Assembly (NCBI GenBank): GCA_015655015.1
Contig: JAATFV010000165.1
Coordinates: forward strand, 1 to 38,466
Length of the DNA: 38,466 bases
Source of the DNA: Chitinophagales bacterium
Lineage (GTDB): Bacteria; Bacteroidota; Bacteroidia; Chitinophagales; Chitinophagaceae
Reading direction: 5' to 3'
The notes beneath the pieces were generated by a model, which was given only the letters and a program-made list of their open reading frames with translations, was not told the DNA's origin and made no database searches. Both the position numbers and the translations under genes were made by a program. The stretch's first letter is position 1; each line of letters begins with the position of its first letter. This document shows positions 16,640-26,496 of this stretch, piece after piece.

Positions 16640-16660
16640 AAAGACGCCGGAAGCGTCTTT
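16640..16660. other. Hairpin AAAGACGC-CGGAA-GCGTCTTT between divergent glycosyltransferase genes
   Basis: An 8-bp perfect stem with a 5-nt loop. It lies about 34 bp before the GT4 start and 88 bp before the GT2 start. It has a T run only on the reverse strand. It could be an old terminator or an operator between the divergent genes. Confidence 0.4.
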
Positions 16661-16693
16661 GGTAAGTATTCCCCCGATATTTAGCTAAATAAT

Positions 16694-17788
16694 ATGCCCC
16701 CTGTAAAAAGAATTCTGATTGATCTGGAAAAATTGAAGAACCGCTATGTAGGTCTGGGAGAAGTCTCATCCCGTTTTGCAAAGGCATTGCAACCTCATGC
16801 AAAAAGTTTGCTCGAAGAGGGGATCAGCATTTACCTGCTGGTGCCGCCTTCCTATAAAAATCATTTTGGCAGGGAGTTCCATTATATCACTACTAATTTT
16901 TTAAACAAACGGTTTCCTGCCCTGCTGCCCGAATTTGACCTATGGCATGCGATCCATCAGACGAGCAGTTATGTTCCCTATTATTCGAAAACGAAATATT
17001 TGCTCACGATCCACGATCTTAATTTTATACATGAAAAACAAGGGCATAAAGTTGATAAATATAAGAACGGGCTGCAACGAAAAATAGACAGGGCCGCCGC
17101 GATTACCACTATTTCCGATTTTACCAAAAAAGAGGTGTTTCAATATCTAAGGGTCAATGATCCTTCGATCACAACGATCCGCAACGGGGTTGCCGACCCC
17201 ATGGAAATTCAGCCTTCCAGACCCGCGAAGGTGAGCAGTAACGAGCCTTTCCTGTTCCATCTGTCTGCCATATCACGCAAAAAGAACACGGACACGCTGG
17301 TGGACTTAATGAAGGTATTGCCGGAAAAAAAACTGGTAATCGCAGGGACCTGGCGTTCGAAATATGCCAGGCAGGTCCTGGAGCGTATCCGGGAGGAAAA
17401 AATAACCAACATAATTACGCTCGACCAGCCGAACGAATCGGAAAAAGCCTGGCTCTATGCTCATTGTGAGGCGTTTCTTTTCCCTTCTCTCTTTGAGGGC
17501 TTTGGCCTTCCTGTTATCGAAGCGATGTATTGCGGCAAGCCTGTATTTGCCTCCACGCACTCCAGCTTGCCGGAGATCGGCTCCGACAAAGTCGCCTATT
17601 GGGAGCATTTCGATCCGCTGTATATGAAAGAGGTGCTGCTGACGAAGCTACAGGATTATAACCAGCAGGCCCACCGGGCGGCATCGTTAAGATCTTATGC
17701 CGGATCCTTTTCCTGGGAAGAGACCATCCTCCGGTATATCGCATTATACAAAAGCATTCTAACGGCGGGCCCGTCGTCCAGCCACTAG
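16694..17788 (+). CDS. Glycosyltransferase family 4 (group 1)
   Basis: 364 aa GT-B enzyme. The N-terminal half holds the acceptor domain with WHAIHQTSSYVPYYSKTKYL and LLTIHDLNFIHE. The C-terminal half binds the nucleotide-sugar, with PFLFHLSAISRKKNTDTLVD, KKLVIAGTWRSKY and the family motif FPSLFEGFGLPVIEAMYCGKPV (about 264-285), whose two Glu residues form the E-x7-E site. It lies divergently from the GT2 gene and ends 4 bp inside the convergent FkbM gene. A role in making a cell-surface polysaccharide is likely; donor and acceptor are unknown. Confidence 0.93.
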   Translation: MPPVKRILIDLEKLKNRYVGLGEVSSRFAKALQPHAKSLLEEGISIYLLVPPSYKNHFGREFHYITTNFLNKRFPALLPEFDLWHAIHQTSSYVPYYSKTKYLLTIHDLNFIHEKQGHKVDKYKNGLQRKIDRAAAITTISDFTKKEVFQYLRVNDPSITTIRNGVADPMEIQPSRPAKVSSNEPFLFHLSAISRKKNTDTLVDLMKVLPEKKLVIAGTWRSKYARQVLERIREEKITNIITLDQPNESEKAWLYAHCEAFLFPSLFEGFGLPVIEAMYCGKPVFASTHSSLPEIGSDKVAYWEHFDPLYMKEVLLTKLQDYNQQAHRAASLRSYAGSFSWEETILRYIALYKSILTAGPSSSH

Positions 17789-18477
17789 GATGTCGTCCCC
17801 TTCCCCATCCCTTTCCGGAATTTCCGGAAGGTAATGTAGGCATCCATGAACTTCAGCCTGAGCTTCTCCCATCCGGTGACCCGGAAGGCCCCTTGCTTAT
17901 AGTAAACGCTGTCACTTTTACTGATATACCACCGCTGATAGTTGTTCCTGGCCATCCAGTCCAATATTTCAGGCAGATAGGGGTTTGAATAGGTCTTCCC
18001 ATGGGTCTCCAGGGAAATGACTCCGGGACGGCTCTTTAAATATTTCAATACAAACCATTCGCAGCCTTCCGTATCGATATGCAGCAGGTCGATGGCGCCG
18101 TCATCAACTTCATCAAATCTTTTGCATTCTACGCTGAACGTATCTTCTTTCCTCACCTGGTATCGGTCGTTCACTACAGCAGGGCTGAAAGGGAGGGCCG
18201 TCGCGAAAGTGGACTCTCCCCGCTGCGCCAGCTCCAGGACTCCGTTATAGTCATAGATGGCATAGGGCACCAGGAGGATATTCGGGAAGCCGGCGAAAAA
18301 TTTTTTTATCGCCAGGATCCTGTCCGGATCGGGCTCGACCAGGGTAGCCCGGGTGCCGTCTTTGGTGATAAAGTCAAGAACATTGGACCTTTCCGGCATA
18401 AATACCCCGATCTCACAGACATGGGATACCCGTATTTTCTTATACCGGCTCCGCTTATAAAGTTCGTTGGATGACAT
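17785..18477 (-). CDS. FkbM family methyltransferase
   Basis: 230 aa. Features of the FkbM family: GTRATLVEPDPDRI (SAM-binding loop), FPNILLVPYAIYDYNGVLEL and the signature DLLHIDTEGCEWFVLKYL (about 130-147), where the Asp and Glu are the catalytic region. FkbM enzymes O-methylate sugars and other hydroxyl groups. Its tail overlaps the convergent GT4 gene by 4 bp. Together with the SAM methyltransferase and two glycosyltransferases it suggests a methylated surface glycan. Confidence 0.88.
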   Translation of the reverse strand: MSSNELYKRSRYKKIRVSHVCEIGVFMPERSNVLDFITKDGTRATLVEPDPDRILAIKKFFAGFPNILLVPYAIYDYNGVLELAQRGESTFATALPFSPAVVNDRYQVRKEDTFSVECKRFDEVDDGAIDLLHIDTEGCEWFVLKYLKSRPGVISLETHGKTYSNPYLPEILDWMARNNYQRWYISKSDSVYYKQGAFRVTGWEKLRLKFMDAYITFRKFRKGMGKGTTS

Positions 18478-18513
18478 TCGGTTTATCGTTGCGGGATTTT
18501 ATCGTGGGGTGGC

Positions 18514-18732
18514 TCAGGCCTCTTTATTATTCTTCCACCACCGGTAGCCGACAATACCGCAGATAGCGAGGGGGGTTAGCGCCAGATACATAATGCCGTG
18601 GTTCAGGGCCTTGGCAGGTCCCTCACCCAGCTGCTGCGCCGTCCGTGTGCAAATGGAACATTGCGCTTTCGCCCGGGGATTGCCGGCCAACAAAAAGAGG
18701 AGGAGCAGGAGGAGCCCTGAGAACTTGATCAT
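18514..18732 (-). CDS. Small membrane protein with CSIC motif, 72 aa
   Basis: An N-terminal signal or anchor (FSGLLLLLLFLLAGNPRAKA), then QCSICTRTAQQLGEGPAKALN and a second hydrophobic segment ending in a basic tail (GYRWWKNN). The CxxC pair after the signal would face the periplasm and could bind a metal or form a disulfide. The pattern is seen in small conserved Bacteroidota proteins of unknown function. A -7 element TATCTTTG (reverse strand, 18759-18752) lies about 20 nt before the ATG. Confidence 0.7.
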   Translation of the reverse strand: MIKFSGLLLLLLFLLAGNPRAKAQCSICTRTAQQLGEGPAKALNHGIMYLALTPLAICGIVGYRWWKNNKEA

Positions 18733-18783
18733 AACGACCTGATTGAGATTACAAAGATACTGCTTTTATTCATCAGAGGTCTA

Positions 18784-18830
18784 TACCTAAAAAAGCTACC
18801 CGGCCTTAAACCAGGTAGCTTTTTTAGGTA
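18784..18830. terminator. Bidirectional terminator with 17-bp perfect stem
   Basis: TACCTAAAAAAGCTACC (18784-18800) pairs without mismatch with GGTAGCTTTTTTAGGTA (18814-18830). A and T runs within the arms allow termination on both strands. On the reverse strand it ends typA transcription. Confidence 0.85.
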
Positions 18831-18858
18831 TAAACAGGTTATAGAAAAAAGTTCCGGA

Positions 18859-20673
18859 TTAACGGACTTCTTCCGACTTCATACTTTTCTGGGTTCTCTT
18901 TCTTTCATCCTCATCCAGGATGGTCTTGCGGAGGCGGATCTTTTTAGGAGTCACCTCGATGCATTCGTCCTGCTGGATATATTCCATGCATTCTTCCAGG
19001 GTCATTTGCTTTTTAGGAATGATGCGTACGGAGTCATCGCTGCCGCTGGCACGCATATTCGTCAATTGCTTGCCTTCTGTGGCATTCACGATCAGGTCGC
19101 CCGGCTTGATATGCTCGGCAATGATCTGTCCCACATATACTTCTTCACCCGGATCGACGAAGAAGGTACCGCGATCCTGTAATTTATCGATCGAGTAAGC
19201 GGTAGTCTTTTCCTGGTTCTTGGAAAGCAGCACGCCATTGCTCCGGCCGGGGATAGGTCCTTTCCAGGGCTTGTATTCCAGGAAGCGATGGGCCATTACT
19301 GCTTCACCGGCTGTATTGGTCAGCATATTGCTGCGCAGACCGATCAGACCGCGGGAGGGAATCTCGAATTAGAGGTGCTGCATTTGTCCTTTACTTTCCA
19401 TCACCAGCATTTCTCCCTTGCGCCTGGTGACCATATCGATCACTTTACCGCTGTAATCCGAGGGAACATCTACCACGAGATTTTCGAAAGGCTCGTTCTT
19501 TTTGCCATTGATCTCTTTTACCAGTACCTGGGGCTGGCCGATCGTCAGCTCAAAACCTTCTCTGCGCATGGTCTCGATCAGGATCCCCAGATGCAGGATA
19601 CCACGGCCGAATACCAGGAAGCTATCGGCGCTCTCCGTATCTTCTACTCTTAATGCCAGGTTCTTTTCCGTCTCTTTCATCAGGCGGTCACGCAGGTGAC
19701 GGGAGGTCACAAACTTTCCGTCCTTACCGAAGAAAGGGGAGTTATTGATCCCAAAGAGCATGCTCATAGTGGGTTCATCCACGCTGATGGTCGGAAGGGC
19801 CTCCGGATTATCAATATCCGCGATGGTATCACCGATATTGAACTCTTCCAGTCCCACCACGGCGCAAATATCGCCGGCCATCACTTCGGCAGCTTTCTTC
19901 TTGCCCATTCCCATGAATGTATACAGTTCCTTTACCTTGAGACGTTTGATAACGCCTTCTGCCTGCATCAGCGCTATGGACTGTCCTTCTTTGATGGAGC
20001 CGCGGGCTACTTTGCCCACTGCGATCCTTCCCAGGAAGGAGGAATAATCCAGGGAGGTGATCTGCATTTGTAAAGGACCTTCGGCTACTTTAGGGGCAGG
20101 TACATATTTGAGGATACCGTCCAGCAAGGGGGTAATATCTTCACATTGTTCGTTCTTATCATTGAACCAGCCATTTTTACCGCTACCGTAAAAAGTAGGG
20201 AAGTCCAGCTGCTCTTCTGTAGCATCCAGGGTGAAGAACAGCTCGAATACCGCCTCATGAACTTCATCAGGACGGCAATTGGGCTTGTCCACCTTATTGA
20301 TGACCACAATAGGCTTCAGGTTCAGCTGAAGGGCTTTTTGCAGTACAAAACGGGTCTGGGGCATGGGGCCTTCGAAAGCATCCACCAGCAATAACACACC
20401 ATCCGCCATTTTCAATACGCGCTCTACCTCACCGCCAAAGTCCGAGTGACCCGGGGTATCTATTACATTGATCTTGGTGTCTTTGTATTCGACAGCAGCG
20501 TTTTTGCTGAAAATAGTGATGCCTCGTTCTCTTTCGAGGTCATTGCTGTCCATGATCAGCTCCCCGGTCTCCTGGTTGTCCCGGAATACGTGGGTAGCGT
20601 GTAAGATCCTGTCTACCAGGGTAGTCTTACCATGGTCAACGTGTGCGATGATTGCTATATTTCTGATTTGCAT
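18859..20673 (-). pseudogene. typA: TypA/BipA translational GTPase interrupted by an in-frame TAA
   Basis: A 605-codon frame of normal TypA length, but codon 435 is TAA (reverse strand, 19371-19369). The N-terminal part is intact: G1 AHVDHGKT (10-17), DTPGH (72-76), NKVD (126-129), domain II and most of domain III. The sequence before the stop reads ESKGQMQHL and after it FEIPSRGLIGLRSNMLTNTA, which in other TypA proteins is joined by a Glu (LEFEIPSRG). One G-to-T change of GAA to TAA therefore explains it. The second half continues in the same frame to a normal C-terminus. TypA binds ribosomes and aids growth in the cold or under stress. Real mutation, sequencing error and readthrough cannot be told apart here. 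Confidence 0.9.
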
Positions 20674-20789
20674 AATTAACTCCTGATAATTATATCGCGC
20701 CGCAGGGCTCGTCGGAATTTACCCCTTTGGCGCGAATCGTTTTAATGGTTTGGCCCTTCAAAAGACCCCCCTGGGCCGTTTTGAGCCCG

Positions 20790-20797
20790 CAAAGGTA
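20790..20797 (-). promoter_or_regulatory. Candidate -7 element TACCTTTG of typA
   Basis: Exact TAnnTTTG match on the reverse strand. It would give a leader of about 110 nt before the typA ATG. No TTG at the right spacing is visible. Confidence 0.35.
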
Positions 20798-20866
20798 CGT
20801 CAAAACCCCCTAAATTCCTAGTTTACCGTCACCGGGGTGAAGAAATAACAGAAAAGACATAATTGA

Positions 20867-23317
20867 TCATTCTTTTTCCTTTATCACCTGGAAAAACTGC
20901 TTTCCGCTGAGCAGGGCTTGTCCGGATACCCCCTGTACAATATTATAGTAACGCCCGGGCAGGTCATTGGTGTAAAAATCAATAGCTGTTTCACCGTCTT
21001 TATTGGTAACCAGCAAGGGCGACCAGTGCAAAGTGGTATACAAGGCGGGAGTGGGAGACTGCAGGACCGATGAATCGGTCTCATAGGTCTCTTTCAGTAG
21101 GCGGATAGGGCTTACCCGGCAGACAAAGGGCGGGAAGACAGGCTCTGCCAGCTGGCACCCTTTGTACACGACTTCCCTGATCTGGTTACCTGCTGCAAGG
21201 GTACGGTAAGTCTCGCCGATCACAGGTTTTCTGCCATAAGGATGGTTCGGACAATTCAGGACATTCATCATACAGACATAGTCCTTACAACCGCCGCTGC
21301 CGCTGCCGTTGCCGTGAGGGGTGACTACGACTTTCTGCAAGGTTCTTGCCAGGCGAAAATCCTGCTTATCATCTTTCTTGTCATCCGGCAGCACGTCCTC
21401 CCGTAGTCCGGGCGGGGGCACATACCATTCTTCTGCGATCCTGCGGTTCATACTATCGTATTTATTAAAAAGGGCGATCCTGTATTGTTCCATCTGATCT
21501 CCCCCTGCAAGGGACAAGGCCATGTCACTCTCTCCGGCGGAAAGGAGCATCACAGCGGGCACCCTGAACCTCCCGGCGCTGTCCGTATGGAAGATCGATA
21601 TGCCGGCGCCGTTATTCCCTCCCAGCACGATCATCTGCAGTGCTGCATGCAGCCTCTTTGAACGTTGCAATACATAACCGTAATCGGCCTCCGGCGCCCC
21701 GGACAGCAGCGGCAGACTATCTGCGGTTACGGCTTCCCAGTGATATCTCGTCCAGCCCCGGGTGAGCAGCAGGAGGTTGATGGTCGTATCGTTGTCCCAG
21801 CCTTTTGAAGGCAGGTCATAAAAAGGAGCTGTTCCCGGGAAAGGCCCTTCGGGCAGGTATTGATCGATCGCTGCATACCGTACAATATCGAAATTGCCCG
21901 TTTGTTTCAGCCGGCTCGCCAATACAGCCGAAAGAGAAAAGATGCTGCTGACACCCTGGCCGTTCTCATCGGTGGTCCGGATCCGCAGGTGTACTTTCGA
22001 TCGGGTATGATAGGAGGTTGAATCCGGCAGAATGGTCACCGATACTTTCGGGCCGGGAGAATACAGCTTCCTTTCCGCAACAGGCAATCCATCCGTGTCT
22101 AACAAGGTCATTGTCAGCAATCCGGCCGGCCAGTCTTTGACGGGGATGGTGGTTCTGGCGGAGCTGGAGAGGGCTTTGATCGTAGCCGCATAGGCAATCT
22201 CATGCTCATTATAGACCAGCAGCCGGCATGGCAGGCCCGGTACAGGAAAATGCAGCTCGACGCTGACGGAATCCCGGGCCACCCCGTTGCGCACATGCAG
22301 AACAAATCCTGCCGTCCGTATCGAAGGAAAACTTCCTTTAACCGTCAGATGGGCGGGGCCTTCGGGGAAATCGACCGTATAGTTCCTGCCTTTATGAAAT
22401 AAACAGCCATATACACGGGCCCACCCGTTGTCGTCGGTTTGGAAGATAGCGATCGGATGACCATTTTCCAGCAGACGGCCCCGTGCCGGGACCCCATTGC
22501 CGGTATTGTCCGTGATACCGATTGCCAGCTGGCAGGGCACACTATCGACCAGGTCGCCTCCTTCCGGGTAATAGCGCACCTTCCACTCCGGAAGTCCCCT
22601 GAGGAGAGGCGCCCAGAAAAACTCCGTCAGGTCCTGCCGCTTCACGACAGCGGCTATCCGGATATTATCGGCGGAGGCGTAGCTGATCTTCGGAGAGAGT
22701 GTCACTTCTCCGAATGGGTCTATTTTCTTCTCTCCGGAATCCACCAGCCGGCCGTCAGCCAGCAGCCGGTACCGGAAGCTGCCGCCGGCGGCCAATCCCC
22801 TGTAATCCGTGGTGATCCTGAATTTGAGCGGAAAGGAATCCGGCTCCTGCTCCAGGATAAAATGCGGAGCCTGGTCCGGCAGCAGGGTGATCTGTTGCCG
22901 GAAGAGCGGATGATCAAGGCCCTCCAACCGATGATCCGTATACGCCGTAACCAGATATTCGCCGGCGTTCAGCGTATCCGGCAGGTAGAGGGCGCCGGTG
23001 CTGATACCGCGGTAAAGGGCAAATCGTGCCGAGGTTTCCAGGACTCCTGTGGCCGGGTTCGTCAGGGCCACATACAGCGAATACAGGTTGGCCGTATCAC
23101 TGCCCCCACCCAACAGGTAGGCGGTGAATTGTATATGTTCGGTATGCTCATACACCGACTTGTCCAGGTGCAGGAAAAGGCCCGGAGCCTTATGGTGATC
23201 CGAATAACGGCTCCAGACTTCCATTGCTTTGTCCAATACCGGATCTGTCATCTGGGCAAAGGAATGACCGGGCAAAAGAAAGAGAATCAGCGCTGAAAGG
23301 AACCAGGATCTGTTCAT
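20867..23317 (-). CDS. MG2-domain (alpha-2-macroglobulin-like) surface protein
   Basis: 816 aa from the ATG at 23317, which is followed by a good signal peptide (MNRSWFLSALILFLLPGHSF, then AQ). The frame is open to 23377, but the previous gene's terminator lies in that stretch, so the longer start is rejected. After the signal comes LFLHLDKSVYEHTEHIQFTAY, the beginning of the MG2 beta-domain, then further beta-rich repeats. A Cys-containing region (GGCKDYVCMMNVLNCPNHPYG, about 677-697) and a C-terminal beta-domain (TTLHWSPLLVTNKDGETAIDF) end it. This is a Bacteroidota family often near TonB receptors; a role at the outer membrane is likely, its ligand unknown. Confidence 0.75.
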   Translation of the reverse strand: MNRSWFLSALILFLLPGHSFAQMTDPVLDKAMEVWSRYSDHHKAPGLFLHLDKSVYEHTEHIQFTAYLLGGGSDTANLYSLYVALTNPATGVLETSARFALYRGISTGALYLPDTLNAGEYLVTAYTDHRLEGLDHPLFRQQITLLPDQAPHFILEQEPDSFPLKFRITTDYRGLAAGGSFRYRLLADGRLVDSGEKKIDPFGEVTLSPKISYASADNIRIAAVVKRQDLTEFFWAPLLRGLPEWKVRYYPEGGDLVDSVPCQLAIGITDNTGNGVPARGRLLENGHPIAIFQTDDNGWARVYGCLFHKGRNYTVDFPEGPAHLTVKGSFPSIRTAGFVLHVRNGVARDSVSVELHFPVPGLPCRLLVYNEHEIAYAATIKALSSSARTTIPVKDWPAGLLTMTLLDTDGLPVAERKLYSPGPKVSVTILPDSTSYHTRSKVHLRIRTTDENGQGVSSIFSLSAVLASRLKQTGNFDIVRYAAIDQYLPEGPFPGTAPFYDLPSKGWDNDTTINLLLLTRGWTRYHWEAVTADSLPLLSGAPEADYGYVLQRSKRLHAALQMIVLGGNNGAGISIFHTDSAGRFRVPAVMLLSAGESDMALSLAGGDQMEQYRIALFNKYDSMNRRIAEEWYVPPPGLREDVLPDDKKDDKQDFRLARTLQKVVVTPHGNGSGSGGCKDYVCMMNVLNCPNHPYGRKPVIGETYRTLAAGNQIREVVYKGCQLAEPVFPPFVCRVSPIRLLKETYETDSSVLQSPTPALYTTLHWSPLLVTNKDGETAIDFYTNDLPGRYYNIVQGVSGQALLSGKQFFQVIKEKE

Positions 23318-23339
23318 TGGGGTAAAAATAGGGAAATAT

Positions 23340-23365
23340 AAAAAAGGGCCGGTAGAAACCGGCCC
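23340..23365 (-). terminator. Terminator of the M16 peptidase gene
   Basis: GGGCCGGT (23346-23353) pairs with ACCGGCCC (23358-23365) around an AGAA loop. On the reverse strand it is followed by a run of T. It lies about 33 nt after the peptidase stop. Confidence 0.85.
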
Positions 23366-23397
23366 ACATATACACATGAGAAAACTAAAAACCAGGT

Positions 23398-26253
23398 TTA
23401 CGGATTTTTGGACGAAGCGTTCTCCGGCAGCAACGCAAACCTTATCCTGTTCTCCCCTTTCAGGTAAAGGCCTGCTGCCTCCTTCAGGGACGCGGATGTC
23501 ACCTTATCCAGTGTCTTATCCGCCGAAAGCACCTGCAGCACATCATCATTATTTTCATACTGGCCGGACAGGTAGCCAAGCCAGTAGCCATTATCTTTTA
23601 ACGCCAGTTCCATGCTCTTCTTGTACGAGGCCTTGTATTTCTCCACATCTACCGGGTCTGCTCCATTCATCCGCAGGGAATCCATTTCCCTTTCTACCAT
23701 GACCGACAGATGGTCGACATTTTTAGGGGCACAGCCAAAGGCGACGATCACGGCATACCGGTTCTCCGGATATTTATTAAAAGCAGTCTGAACGGAGGGG
23801 CTGTATACCTCGCTCTCTTCTTCCCGCAGGTGCTGGAGCAGCTTGATCTGCAGCACCTGTCCCAGGGCATGAAGGTATTGATTGTTCTCAGGACTGTATT
23901 GATACGATCCGCTGAACACGAGCCGCACCATGGCCTTGTCCTCTTTGCCGGCGTATACATTCTTGATCATCTGTCCCGGCGGGATATGAATGCCCAGGTT
24001 ACGGGCCTGCTCATTTTTATGAAGGGACGGCAACGCTCCCAGGTAGCGTTCCAACAGGGGCCGGATGCTGTCCGTGTTAAAATTACCGACGAATACGAAG
24101 GTGGCTCCGGAGGCGTCTGCAAAACGTTCTTTGTAGATCGTATAGACCTTTTGCAGCGTGATCCCGTTCAGCTTTTCCAGGGTCGGAGGCGAAGCCCGGT
24201 AATTATAATTTCCCATTACATAAGCCATCGTATCGCTGAACACGTTGCCCGGCTCTGCATAACGATTGGGAAGAACGGATCTTGAGCCGCTGATGATATT
24301 GTTATACAATACGCTGTCCATTCGGGGATGGGTGTATTCCAGGTAGACAAGCTGCAGGGCCGTCTCCAGGTCGCCTGTCGTCGTTGCGCCTGTCACTCCC
24401 TGGGAGCGGGCGCCGATATAGGGCCCTACCCGCACGGATTTGCCGGTCAGCAGCTTCGAAAGCTGTACGGGGTTGAAATCTCCCACACCAAAGCTGCCGA
24501 TCATCTGGCTGGCGCTGGCGGCCGCTTCATAATCGGAATCATTGTAGAGAGAGACGCCTCCCGGAGCAAAGGATTTGAAAGAGATCTCATTATTTTTAAA
24601 ATCGGTAGGCTTGAGGACCACCCGCACGCCATTGCTCAGCGTCAACCGGGTGACGTTCAGCGCGTCGACCTTTTCAGCAGCTACTATTTTACCAGGGGTG
24701 AGCTTATCGGTCAGCAAAGTTCCGGATGCCTTCTCGTCTTTATAAGCCACCATCTCCTTACCGGCCGAAACCTGTATCCAGGTCTTCACGGTGGCAGCAT
24801 CGGGAAGGCTGCCTTTTTCTTTTTCCGGGGCCGTTACCAGGATATCCCGGTCGATCCCTTTTAAATATTCATTGCTGACGGCTGTTATATCTTCCAGCGT
24901 AATGGAAGCAATATGCTCCTTTACAAAGGTAGATTCCCAGTCGATCCCCGGCGCGGCCTCTCCCTGCAGAAAGTGGTGTTGATATTCCCCGACAAGGCTG
25001 GCGGAGGACATTTTGTTCTTTTCTTTCATCGCATTTTCCATCCCGCGGAGATAATTTTGTTTGGCCCTGTCCAGCTCGGATGGGGTAAAACCGAAGCGCC
25101 GGACCTGTTCCAGTACGTCCCATGTCTGCTGAAAAGCCCTTTGCAGCTGGCCTTCTTTAGCCGTCACCGCAAAAGCGAACATATCCAGGCCTCCCATCAG
25201 GCCCTGGATACCCATGCTGGCGCTCACGAAGGAAGGATTGGGCTCCCGGCTTAATTCCGCATATCTTCTTTCCGATAAAAGGCTATTGAACAGGGAACGT
25301 TTCATGGCCGCAAGGTAGACGGCATCGGTCTTCATCGGAGACGCTTTGTGTTTGATCAGCACTTCCAGCTCCGTAGCAGCGGCTTCCTTATCGGTGACCG
25401 TCAGGAACTGCTCCTGCCCGGTGAGAGGAACGGTATAGGTGGTGCGGGGGCGTTCTGCGGCCGGGTTCTTTAGGCTGGAAAAATTTTCCCGGATCATTTT
25501 TTCGATGGCCGCCGCGTCGATGTCTCCCACGACGATGAGGGCCTGCAGGTCGGGGCGGTACCAGTCATGATGAAAACGACGGATGGCGGCAGGCTTGAAA
25601 TGGATCAGCACACTATCCAGGCCGATCGGGATCCTTTCCGCATACCGGGCATGGTTCAGCAGGACAGGATAATACTGACGGGACATGCGGTCTTTCGCCC
25701 CCTTGCCCAGCCTTTCTTCTTCCAGGACGACGCCTCTTTCTTTCTCCAGCTCGACGGAATCCAGGGTAGCTTCCTGCGCCCAGTCGCGCATGATCTGCAA
25801 GCCATTTGCCACCAGGGAAGGGTCTTCCGTCGGTAAGGGCAGCTGGTATACCGTCTCGTCGAAACTGGTATAGGCATTGAGATCGGCGCCAAAACGGACA
25901 CCGGCTTTTTGCAGGTAGTCCACCAGCTCGTTCTTCGGAAAATGCGTGGTGCCATTGAAGTTCATGTGCTCCATAAAATGCGCCAGTCCCCGCTGGTCTT
26001 CATCCTCAAGAATGGAGCCTGCCTTGTTGACCAGGTAGAGCTGAACTCTTTTGGCCGGCTCTTCATTGTGCCGGATATAATACGTAAAGCCATTGGGCAG
26101 CTTCCCGGTACGGACCGCCGGGTCCAGGGGGATCGGCTTCGCAGGCGGCTGTCCAGGAGGCTGCGAGTTCGGCCGCGCGTTCGGCTGCGCCAGGACGATA
26201 CAGCCGAGAGCGATCATTGCGGCGGTTGAAGCAATTAGTTTTTTAACAAGCAT
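23398..26253 (-). CDS. M16 family zinc metallopeptidase (pitrilysin/insulinase type)
   Basis: 951 aa with signal peptide (IASTAAMIALGCIVLA), so it is exported. The zinc motif is the inverted HFMEH (92-96), with the third ligand expected in the segment VELEKERGVVLEEERLGKG (about 167-185). Two homologous halves follow, each with M16 and M16_C domains; the second half lacks the zinc motif, as usual. The Pro/Gln-rich linker after the signal may tether it. M16 proteases cut peptides; in Bacteroidota they are common periplasmic or outer-membrane enzymes. It is a single gene with its own terminator, next to the MG2 protein. Confidence 0.93.
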   Translation of the reverse strand: MLVKKLIASTAAMIALGCIVLAQPNARPNSQPPGQPPAKPIPLDPAVRTGKLPNGFTYYIRHNEEPAKRVQLYLVNKAGSILEDEDQRGLAHFMEHMNFNGTTHFPKNELVDYLQKAGVRFGADLNAYTSFDETVYQLPLPTEDPSLVANGLQIMRDWAQEATLDSVELEKERGVVLEEERLGKGAKDRMSRQYYPVLLNHARYAERIPIGLDSVLIHFKPAAIRRFHHDWYRPDLQALIVVGDIDAAAIEKMIRENFSSLKNPAAERPRTTYTVPLTGQEQFLTVTDKEAAATELEVLIKHKASPMKTDAVYLAAMKRSLFNSLLSERRYAELSREPNPSFVSASMGIQGLMGGLDMFAFAVTAKEGQLQRAFQQTWDVLEQVRRFGFTPSELDRAKQNYLRGMENAMKEKNKMSSASLVGEYQHHFLQGEAAPGIDWESTFVKEHIASITLEDITAVSNEYLKGIDRDILVTAPEKEKGSLPDAATVKTWIQVSAGKEMVAYKDEKASGTLLTDKLTPGKIVAAEKVDALNVTRLTLSNGVRVVLKPTDFKNNEISFKSFAPGGVSLYNDSDYEAAASASQMIGSFGVGDFNPVQLSKLLTGKSVRVGPYIGARSQGVTGATTTGDLETALQLVYLEYTHPRMDSVLYNNIISGSRSVLPNRYAEPGNVFSDTMAYVMGNYNYRASPPTLEKLNGITLQKVYTIYKERFADASGATFVFVGNFNTDSIRPLLERYLGALPSLHKNEQARNLGIHIPPGQMIKNVYAGKEDKAMVRLVFSGSYQYSPENNQYLHALGQVLQIKLLQHLREEESEVYSPSVQTAFNKYPENRYAVIVAFGCAPKNVDHLSVMVEREMDSLRMNGADPVDVEKYKASYKKSMELALKDNGYWLGYLSGQYENNDDVLQVLSADKTLDKVTSASLKEAAGLYLKGENRIRFALLPENASSKNP

Positions 26254-26496
26254 AATTTTTTTGTGTGACGTGATTATTAAAAGTTTGCAAACCTGCGGAT
26301 TAGTTTTTAAAAATCTTTGTTAATTTGTGATCAACGAAACCTTTCGTCGTTCAGCGGTCCGGCATACGTTTAGTATCGCAAAGCCGCGGTGATGATATTT
26401 GTGATAAGCGGCTAACACGGCAAGATTTTCGGTGATAAAAAATTTCACCCTGTTATATATGGGGTCTATTTTATAAATTGAACGCAAATTTATCCC

